Shown: piece by piece, positions 57,901 to 64,000 of the stretch | Layout of the letters: each line of letters begins with the position of its first letter | How positions within the stretch are numbered: position 1 is the stretch's first letter | From: Zobellella taiwanensis | Lineage (GTDB): Bacteria > Pseudomonadota > Gammaproteobacteria > Enterobacterales > Aeromonadaceae | Direction: 5' to 3' | DNA: 64,000 nt | NCBI RefSeq assembly: GCF_003012795.1 | Contig: NZ_PXYH01000009.1 | Location: 1-64,000, forward strand | Made by a program: the position numbers and the translations under genes | The notes under the pieces: generated by a model | Told to the model about the DNA's origin: nothing | The model's input: only the letters and a program-made list of their open reading frames with translations | Databases searched by the model: none

Positions 57901-59361
57901 ATGGAAAATTATTCATTTTTAAACTGGGCCCTGCTGCTGGGCTCCTTCGGTGTGCTGATCTTGATTGGCTGGCTGTCCAGCCGGGTGGTCAAAGACAGCG
58001 ACGAAACCGGCTTTCTGGTCGCCGGGCGCAGCCTGGGGCCCTTTGTGGGGGCCGGCACCATAGTGGCCACCGGTTTCAGCGGCTGGGGCTTTATGGGCTC
58101 CCCCGGCGTGGCCTATGAGTTCGGCGCGGTGGAAGTGCTGGGCAACTTCTTCTTTGCCCCGGCCATGGTGATTGTGGTGCTGTATTTTGCCAACTTCCTG
58201 CGCCGGCGCGCCGAAGAGCTGGGCAGTTGCACCATCCCCGAGTATGTGTCCCAGGTGCACGGCGGCGGCGCGCTGCTGGAGCGCTGGGTCAAGGGGGTGG
58301 CGGCGGCCATTACCATAGTGCTGCTGTTGGTGTTTCTCACCAGCCAGATCAAGGCGGTGGGGCTCTTGGGCGCATCCTGGCTCGGCATCAGCCTGAACGA
58401 AAGCGCGCTGCTGATGATTTCGGTGATCATCCTCTACACCATGCTCGGCGGCCTGGCCGCGGTGGCCTGGACCGACACCCTGATGGTGGCGGGCATGGGC
58501 ATCGGCGCCCTGGTGATGATGGTGCAGATATTTACCGATGTCAGCCCGATGGAAATGGTGGAGCGGCTCAACGCCATCGATCCGTCGCTGCTCAACCCCA
58601 CCACCTCGGCGCCCTATGGAGAAAGCAAGGGCTCCGTGTTCCTGGTGCTGCCCTATGCCTTTTTGTTTACCGCCGTGCTGCCTTACATGGCCGTGCGTTT
58701 CCTGGCCTTCAAACCCACGGTGAAGATGCATCATGTGGCGATTTGGGTCGCCCCCATGGGCTGCCTGCTGAGCCTGGTGCCCATCGTCGGCATGTATGTG
58801 CGGGTGGCGCACCCGGAGCTGGCCGAGGCGGATCAGGCCATGCCGGTGTACCTGGCCAACTTCCTGCACCCGGCCCTGGCGGGGGTGATCACCCTGTTCA
58901 TTCTGTTCGCCATGAAATCCACCGCCAACTCGCTGCTGCATACGGTGTCGAGCGCCGCTTCCCACGATCTGCGCACCGCCCTGTTCCCGCACAGCCGGCC
59001 CTCGGGCGCCCGCATTTTGTGGATCAACCGCATCTGGGTGGCCATTCTCGGTTTTGTCGGCTTCCTGATGATGCTGTACGCGCCGCCCTTTATGTTGTCC
59101 TGGCTCGGGATCCTCGGCTCCGGCACCCTGCTGGCGGTAATGATAGGCCCGGTGTTTATCTCCGCCTTCTGGCAGGGCAACGGTTACGGCGCCCTGGCCG
59201 CCATGCTGGTCGGCCTGGTGACCAGCGGCAGCTTCCTGCTGTTCACTCAGGTGGGCTGGGTGGAAGGCCCCCTGTATGGCTGCCTGGCCTCCGGCCTTGC
59301 CTATGTGGTGGTGAGCAAACTGACATCGGGCCAGCCGGTGGCGCGCCGTGCCACCGCCTGA
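57901..59361 (+). CDS. sodium:solute symporter family transporter
   Basis: A 486-residue SSS-family permease with about 13 membrane segments. Family features: FLVAGRSLGPFVGAGTIVAT in the first discontinuous helix, then TIPEYVS and the sodium-site region MKSTANSLLHTVSSAASHDL. It is in the module D transcription unit, so creatine, creatinine, sarcosine or another product of the pathway is the expected substrate. Confidence 0.88.
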   Translation: MENYSFLNWALLLGSFGVLILIGWLSSRVVKDSDETGFLVAGRSLGPFVGAGTIVATGFSGWGFMGSPGVAYEFGAVEVLGNFFFAPAMVIVVLYFANFLRRRAEELGSCTIPEYVSQVHGGGALLERWVKGVAAAITIVLLLVFLTSQIKAVGLLGASWLGISLNESALLMISVIILYTMLGGLAAVAWTDTLMVAGMGIGALVMMVQIFTDVSPMEMVERLNAIDPSLLNPTTSAPYGESKGSVFLVLPYAFLFTAVLPYMAVRFLAFKPTVKMHHVAIWVAPMGCLLSLVPIVGMYVRVAHPELAEADQAMPVYLANFLHPALAGVITLFILFAMKSTANSLLHTVSSAASHDLRTALFPHSRPSGARILWINRIWVAILGFVGFLMMLYAPPFMLSWLGILGSGTLLAVMIGPVFISAFWQGNGYGALAAMLVGLVTSGSFLLFTQVGWVEGPLYGCLASGLAYVVVSKLTSGQPVARRATA

Positions 59362-59382
59362 GGCTAAAGCCAGCATTGATGA

Positions 59383-59404
59383 GGGCGCCGCAAGGCGCCC
59401 TTTT
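59383..59404 (+). terminator. terminator of the symporter unit
   Basis: GGGCGCC/GGCGCCC with a GCAA loop followed by TTTT, 21 bp after the stop codon. Confidence 0.85.
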
Positions 59405-59440
59405 GCTATGTAATGCCGGGAAACGGCCGGGCAGGGGTTA

Positions 59441-60802
59441 CTACTCCCCGCCGGGTTTTTTGCGGCGCAGGGGGGCCGAGCCATCGTCGGAGCCCAGGCC
59501 CGGGCCGCTGAAGCGCTCGGCCCGGCTGTGCGCCGGCTTGGCGGGCTTGTGTGGCTGTGCCTGGCCGGCGCTGTCCTTGCCGGCCGACCGTGGTTTGGGC
59601 CCGGGTCTGGCCGGGGCTTTGCTTGCCTTGGGCCGGATACCTTTGAATTTGCCTTCCAGCCCCTCGATGCCGGCAAAGGCGATATCCTGGCGCATAAAGC
59701 GTTCAATCCGCTTGAAGGCGTCCCAGTCTTTGGGCCCGACCAGAGACACTGCCATGCCGCTGGCTCCGGCGCGGCCGGTACGGCCGATGCGGTGCACGTA
59801 TTCCTCCGCCTGGCGCGGCAGGTCGAAGTTCACCACCAGCGATACCTGCAACAGGTCCAGCCCCCGCGAGGCCACGTCCGTGGTGATCAGCAACCGCTGC
59901 TGGCCACGGGCGAAGCTGTCCATCATGCGGTTGCGCTCGGCCTGGCTCATGTCGCCGTGCAGGGCGGCGGCACTGTGGCCCTGCTGTTGCAGCAGGCCGG
60001 CCAGCCGTTCGGTATCGGCGCGGGTGGCGGTGAAGATGATGGCCTGCTGATAGCTTTCGTGGTTCAGCAGGTGCAGCAGCTGTGCCTGTTTGTGATCCAG
60101 GTGATCGCTGAGCAAAAACCGCTGCGCTATGTCCCTGTGCTCAGTGTGAGCCTCGCCCACCGCCACCCGTTTGGGCGCCTTGAGCAGGCGAGTGGCCATG
60201 TGGTCGACCTCGGCGTGATCCAGGGTGGCGGAAAACAGCAGGGTCTGGCGGCGGCGGTGATCGGCGGCCTGGTGGATCTGCTCCAGCTGGGGCGCGAAGC
60301 CCAGATCCAGCATGCGGTCGGCCTCGTCCAGGATCAGCAACTCCAGGTTGTGGAGCAGCAGCGAGCGGGCATCCAGATGGTTGGCCAGCCGGCCGGGGGT
60401 GGCCACGATAACCTGGGGCTGCTTGCGCAGGGTTTTGAGCTGATCGTTGAAATTTTCGCCGCCCAGCAGCAGGGCGATGTCCAGGCCGCTGCCGCCGGTC
60501 AGGGCGCGCAACTGCCCAAACACCTGACGGGCCAGCTCGCGGGTGGGCGCCAGGATCAGGGCGCGGGGATCCCGCTTGCCGAGGGCACGGGTTTTCAGCA
60601 ATCGATGCAGGGCCGGCAGCAGAAACGCCAGGGTTTTGCCGGAGCCGGTTTTGGAGGACGCCATCAAGTCGTGGCCGGCCAGCACCACAGGTATGGCGTC
60701 CTGCTGGATGTCGGTCGGGGTGTCCAGACCCAGGTGGCCCAGGGCCCTGATCAGCCGGGAATCCAGCCTGAAGTCGGTGAAATGAGGAAATTGTTGCGCC
60801 AA
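59441..60802 (-). CDS. DEAD-box ATP-dependent RNA helicase
   Basis: A 453-residue helicase: Q motif (FTDFRLDSRLIRAL, PTDIQQDAIP), motif I ASSKTGSGKT (about 48-57), LILDEADRML, FSAT, and HRIGRTGR in domain 2, with a basic Lys/Pro/Arg-rich tail from about 385. No ATG fits; a TTG at 60802 with GGAG 8 bp upstream gives the normal N-terminus. Resembles the SrmB/RhlE group; exact member uncertain. Confidence 0.88.
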   Translation of the reverse strand: MAQQFPHFTDFRLDSRLIRALGHLGLDTPTDIQQDAIPVVLAGHDLMASSKTGSGKTLAFLLPALHRLLKTRALGKRDPRALILAPTRELARQVFGQLRALTGGSGLDIALLLGGENFNDQLKTLRKQPQVIVATPGRLANHLDARSLLLHNLELLILDEADRMLDLGFAPQLEQIHQAADHRRRQTLLFSATLDHAEVDHMATRLLKAPKRVAVGEAHTEHRDIAQRFLLSDHLDHKQAQLLHLLNHESYQQAIIFTATRADTERLAGLLQQQGHSAAALHGDMSQAERNRMMDSFARGQQRLLITTDVASRGLDLLQVSLVVNFDLPRQAEEYVHRIGRTGRAGASGMAVSLVGPKDWDAFKRIERFMRQDIAFAGIEGLEGKFKGIRPKASKAPARPGPKPRSAGKDSAGQAQPHKPAKPAHSRAERFSGPGLGSDDGSAPLRRKKPGGE

Positions 60803-60929
60803 GTTGCAGCTCCGGAAACGGGGATGTGGGCGGGCATTGGGCCCTTGCCGTGAAAAGGAGCCGTATTGTAGCCAAACTCGGCAAGGATGTAATGATCCCC
60901 ACGTCAAAGGGGGCCGGCCAGGGATTTCG

Positions 60930-61787
60930 CTACAGGCGGTGCAGGGCATTCCTCAGGTAATCCAGCAGCATGCGGCTGGCGGCGCTGAGATCATTTTTGT
61001 TGTAGCAAAAGCCCACGGACACACTGCCCAGGCTGGGACAGTGCTGATACTCCATGGAATGCTCCAGATCGTCCGGCACTGTGCTTTTGGCCAGGGCACT
61101 GATGCCGAGCCCGGCCTTGATGGCCGCATGGATGCCGAGCAGGCTGGCGGTGCTGTACACGATACGCCAGGGGCGGTTGGCCTGGGTGAGGGCGTTGATC
61201 ATCGACTTGCGGTAGAGGCAGCCCTTGGGATAGAGGATCAGCGGCAGGGGAGCCTCGGCGGGCAGGATAAAGTTGCTGCTGCGCACCCACACCAGCGGCT
61301 CGAGGATAAAGTCGGTCAGTTGGGGATGTTCCGGGCTGCTTTCTTCTATGGCCATCACCAGGTCGTAGGCCCCCTTGCGGTAATCGTGCAGCAGGTTGGT
61401 GCTGATGTCGCTGCTCACGTCCAGGGTAACGTCCGGGTAGGACTGGGAAAAACGGCCCAGGGTGGTGGCCAGGAAGGACACCTCGAAGTCGTTGGGAATG
61501 CCGAGGCGCACCGAGCCGCTGACTTTGGGCGTGCCCAGCCGGGAGATGACGGCATCGTTGAGATCCAGCATTTTCTGGGCATAACTCAGCAATAACTGGC
61601 CTTCTTCCGTCAATTGCAGGCCACTGTTGCGGTTGAACAGCCGGATATCCAGCAACTCTTCGAGCCGCTTTACCTGCAGGCTCACCGCCGGCTGGGAGCG
61701 GCCCAGCATTTCCCCCGCCTGGGTAAAGCCCCCCAGCTGGTTGATGGTAACAAAGGTGCGCAGCAAATCCGTGGGCAGGTTCTTCAT
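60930..61787 (-). CDS. LysR-family regulator, candidate regulator of the creatinine cluster
   Basis: A 285-residue LysR-type regulator: helix-turn-helix 6-66 (FVTINQLGGFTQAGEMLGRS, QPAVSLQVKRLEELLD), effector domain from about 92. It is divergent from a decayed TRAP transporter. A CATT-N9-AATG dyad identical in form to those in the crn promoter modules lies 44-60 bp before its start, which suggests autoregulation and control of the cluster 1.5-12 kb away. The control link is inference. Confidence 0.88.
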   Translation of the reverse strand: MKNLPTDLLRTFVTINQLGGFTQAGEMLGRSQPAVSLQVKRLEELLDIRLFNRNSGLQLTEEGQLLLSYAQKMLDLNDAVISRLGTPKVSGSVRLGIPNDFEVSFLATTLGRFSQSYPDVTLDVSSDISTNLLHDYRKGAYDLVMAIEESSPEHPQLTDFILEPLVWVRSSNFILPAEAPLPLILYPKGCLYRKSMINALTQANRPWRIVYSTASLLGIHAAIKAGLGISALAKSTVPDDLEHSMEYQHCPSLGSVSVGFCYNKNDLSAASRMLLDYLRNALHRL

Positions 61788-61830
61788 CCTGAACGCTCGA
61801 CATTTCCAGTGTTAATAACCGGGCTATTGT

Positions 61831-61847
61831 CATTAACTTTGGCAATG
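61831..61847. promoter_or_regulatory. LysR-type dyad between the LysR gene and the TRAP remnant
   Basis: CATTAACTTTGGCAATG keeps the CATTAAC-N5-AATG form and T-N11-A spacing of promoter modules A, B and D. The rest of the 67-bp module is not recognisable here. The other ~240 bp of this gap show no gene. Confidence 0.65.
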
Positions 61848-62047
61848 AAAGCCAGTGTCAGGGTGCAGAGAATGAGGTTTTGTCCGTATTTGGCGACCGG
61901 CGTCAACCCGGGGAGTGTCGCTGCCGGGCCGGCGATCTTGGGTGCCTTAGCCGGCTTTCCCTGCCGTTGTCCGGGAATGGAGTGTTACATTACCGGGACA
62001 GTGCAAAGGGCGCCGTAGGGTGGCCGGCAGGAGAGGGAGTATTAGGA

Positions 62048-62553
62048 ATGAGAAGCAAGGGACTGAGCCTGTGGCTCGACCGGCTGGCTTATGGATTGTT
62101 CTTGTGCGGGGTAGTGGGGCGGTAGGGATGACAGTTCTGGTGTTCGTCAGTACTCTGTCGCGCTATCTGTTCAATATACCCTGGCATTTTGCCAATGAAC
62201 TGACAGGACTTCTGTTTTTTTCTCTGACGTTCCTGACCATTCCCCATGTGTTCAACCAGGGGGGGCATATACGGCTCGACCTGCTTACCCAGCGTCTTCC
62301 CGCTGGCCTGGCGAGGATTGCGGAGGCACTGGCGGCGCTGATCCTGCTGCTGTTTGCCGCCATTCTATTGTATGAGTCCTGGGATTTTATGTTTGTCTCT
62401 TACGGGCTTGCCGCCCGCACCGAGATCAGCGGCCTGCTGCTATGGCCATGGATGGCGCTTATGCCGCTGTCATTTCTGCTGTGTATCCTCATCCAGCTGC
62501 GCCATGGTCTGTCAGCCCCGGGCAAGCATTGCACCGGGGAGGGGGAGTCATGA
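62048..62553 (+). pseudogene. TRAP transporter small permease (DctQ), frameshifted
   Basis: The N-terminal part (MRSKGLSLWLDRLAYGLFLC) reads from 62048 and hits a stop at 62123. The rest of the protein (AVGMTVLVFVSTLSRYLFNI and on, four membrane segments) continues in another frame to 62553. One extra G in the G4 run at 62116-62119 would restore a single 168-residue protein. Either a real 1-bp deletion or a sequencing error. Confidence 0.75.
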
Positions 62554-62840
62554 GCTGGTTGATGTTGAGCTCCGCCTTGCTGGCACTGCTTGGCAGTGGC
62601 GCCCTGCTGGGTGCTGCGCTGGGCCTGGTGGGGTTGATCCTGCTTCACTTCCAGGCTGACGGCGCCAGCTTCCTGGCGGTGCATGCGGCCTGGAATCTGC
62701 TCACCGGCTTCTCGCTCACGGCGGTGCCGCTGTTTATCTTTCTCGGCGATATCCTGCTGGCCAGCGGGGTGTCGACCAAGGTGTACAACGGCCTGGCGTC
62801 CCTGTTCCGCCGGGTGCCGGGCTACCTGACCTTATCTTGA
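62550..62840 (+). pseudogene. TRAP transporter large permease (DctM), N-terminal fragment
   Basis: About 96 residues match the start of DctM proteins (AVPLFIFLGDILLASGVSTKVYNGLASLFRRVPG), overlapping the small permease by 4 bp. The usual ~430-residue protein is cut off right after RRVPG at a 15-bp palindrome TTATCTT-G-AAGATAA (62832-62846). No remaining DctM or DctP sequence is seen after it. Confidence 0.8.
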
Positions 62841-62973
62841 AGATAAATGTGGAGCTGGTCATCTGGTGTGGCGGTGATCGGATGTGTAAATAAAAATGTA
62901 ACAGCAACAAATGATTAGCTCAGGGAAAAGGCTTGATATACTGGTTGGATATATTCCGAAAAGAGACTCAGCC

Positions 62974-63132
62974 ATGGACCTTATCCGCATTATCGTCGCC
63001 ATCCTGCTGCCCCCGCTGGGGGTATTTTTGCAGGTGGGATTCGGCAAGCACTTTTGGCTTAATATCCTGCTGACCCTGTTGGGCTATATCCCTGGGATCG
63101 TACACGCAGTGTGGATTATCGCCAAAAAATGA
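62974..63132 (+). CDS. YqaE/Pmp3-family small membrane protein
   Basis: A 52-residue UPF0057 proteolipid: two hydrophobic helices (about 3-21 and 28-48) with the family pattern LLPPLGVFLQVGFGKHFWLN and LGYIPGIVHAVWII. Homologues respond to salt, cold or membrane stress. Its stop overlaps the following MFS gene by 4 bp. Confidence 0.85.
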   Translation: MDLIRIIVAILLPPLGVFLQVGFGKHFWLNILLTLLGYIPGIVHAVWIIAKK

Positions 63133-64000
63133 GTTACCGGCCCGGGCCGGTGGCAACCATTGCCATGGCCCAGCTGCTCGGCACCTCGCTGTGGTTCAGT
63201 GCCAACAGTGCGGCGGATGACCTTATGGCCAACTGGGGGCTCGGCAACACCGATATCGGCTGGCTGACCGGGGCGGTACAGGGCGGCTTTATCCTGGGGA
63301 CGCTGATCATGGCGCTGACCGGCCTGGCGGATCGCTATCGCGCCAGCACGGTGTTTGTTGCCAGCGCCATTGCCGGAGCCCTGTTCAACGCCGGTTTTGC
63401 CATGGGGGCAGACGGGCTGGCCAGTGCCATGGCCTTTCGTTTCCTGGTGGGCCTGTCGTTGGCGGGGATTTATCCCATGGGGATGAAACTGATCGTCGGC
63501 TGGGCTCCCGAGCGCACCGGCCAGGCGCTGGCGCAACTGGTCGCCATGCTGACTCTCGGGACGGCGCTGCCGCACGCCCTGCGGGAACTGGGCACAGGAC
63601 TGCCCTGGCAACTGGTTATCCTGGCCTCGTCGGGCCTGGCTCTGCTGGCGGCCGGACTAATCCATGCCCTGGGCGATGGCCCCCATCTGCCGCTGGGCCG
63701 GCCGGGGCAAACCACAGGAGCCAGGCCCGGGGCTGTGCTCAAGGCCTTTCGTATTGGCCGGTTTCGCGCCGCGGCCTGGGGCTATTTTGGCCACATGTGG
63801 GAACTGTATGCCTTCTGGACCCTGGTGCCGCTGCTGGTTTCCCACACCCTGCCGGCCGGCTGGATCCCCGGGCTTGGCACCTTTGGTATGGCGTTTGGCA
63901 TCATAGGCGCGGGTGCGCTGGGCTGCTGGCTCGGCGGCCGGCTGTCGCTCCGCGTTGGCAGTGCCCGGGTGGCGCTGGCGGCACTGGCCACGTCCGGTGC
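63129..64000 (+). CDS. MFS transporter (3' end outside the window)
   Basis: An open frame of 290 residues with no stop before the window ends. About eight membrane segments are visible; the loop-2 region GLADRYRAS follows the major facilitator pattern, and the N-terminus (AMAQLLGTSLWFSANSAADD) resembles small-molecule exporters of this superfamily. It starts on the ATGA of the YqaE stop. Substrate unknown. Confidence 0.8.
   Translation, partial: MSYRPGPVATIAMAQLLGTSLWFSANSAADDLMANWGLGNTDIGWLTGAVQGGFILGTLIMALTGLADRYRASTVFVASAIAGALFNAGFAMGADGLASAMAFRFLVGLSLAGIYPMGMKLIVGWAPERTGQALAQLVAMLTLGTALPHALRELGTGLPWQLVILASSGLALLAAGLIHALGDGPHLPLGRPGQTTGARPGAVLKAFRIGRFRAAAWGYFGHMWELYAFWTLVPLLVSHTLPAGWIPGLGTFGMAFGIIGAGALGCWLGGRLSLRVGSARVALAALATSG

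Noticed and set aside
57861-58118. 85-codon frame overlapping the start of the symporter
   Set aside because: It runs out of frame through the symporter N-terminus and reads Arg/Gly-rich nonsense.
49709-59404. Composite transposon or genomic island carrying the creatinine genes
   Set aside because: The two creatinase copies could look like flanking repeats, but no transposase, integrase or terminal repeats were seen, and base composition by eye matches the surroundings except for AT-rich promoters.
57919-59706. Open frame of 595 codons on the minus strand across the symporter
   Set aside because: Antisense to a clear SSS-family gene and composed of low-complexity His/Gln/Gly-rich sequence.

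Overview
The window is GC-rich gammaproteobacterial chromosome. Gene content and order (nadA after a Lys/Val tRNA array, gapA-yeaD with yeaC nearby, a second long GAPDH, DUF2989 lipoprotein, sap and psp side by side, ppiB-lpxH near cysS, miaE) suggest an Aeromonadales-like bacterium. A high-GC marine or brackish genus such as Zobellella or Oceanimonas is my guess; no database was searched. No insertion sequence, prophage, integrase or CRISPR array was seen.

Layout. 0-5.8 kb: Lys/Val/Lys tRNAs, nadA, a QseBC-like two-component system with a YgiW-type periplasmic protein, yeaD and gapA. 6-8.8 kb: DUF2989 lipoprotein, a GAPDH with an N-terminal extension, yeaC. 8.8-14.3 kb, all on the minus strand: a DMT permease, a LysR regulator and a TRAP transporter whose last gene is a VanX-type D-Ala-D-Ala dipeptidase. 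14.4-20.5 kb: complete ribose operon rbsDACBKR. 20.7-27.9 kb: miaE, then an RND efflux operon ending with its probable TetR repressor. 28-38.8 kb: sapABCDF behind pspF, divergent from pspABC-ycjX-ycjF-yebE. 38.8-43.2 kb: tRNA-His and tRNA-Arg, folD, a potassium channel with a zinc ribbon, two related small lipoproteins, cysS. 43.4-48.0 kb: a second QseB/PmrA-like two-component system with cytochrome b561 and an LTA-synthase-like membrane transferase. 48.0-49.7 kb: ppiB, lpxH, dgkA.

The most interesting part is 49.7-59.4 kb, a creatinine/creatine utilisation cluster: creatinase, BCCT transporter, creatininase, second BCCT transporter, second creatinase (three residues different from the first), a 37-residue membrane peptide and a sodium:solute symporter. 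Creatininase makes creatine from creatinine, and creatinase makes sarcosine and urea from creatine; the transporters probably bring in these or related compounds. Four transcription units in this cluster begin with the same gap-free 67-bp promoter module. It has a LysR-type T-N11-A dyad (CATT-N9-AATG) about 64 bp before the predicted start point. The same dyad lies between the LysR gene at 60.9-61.8 kb and a decayed TRAP transporter, making that LysR protein the likely regulator.

60-64 kb: DEAD-box helicase, the LysR gene, a TRAP remnant (frameshifted small permease, truncated large permease), a Pmp3/YqaE peptide and the start of an MFS transporter that runs off the end.
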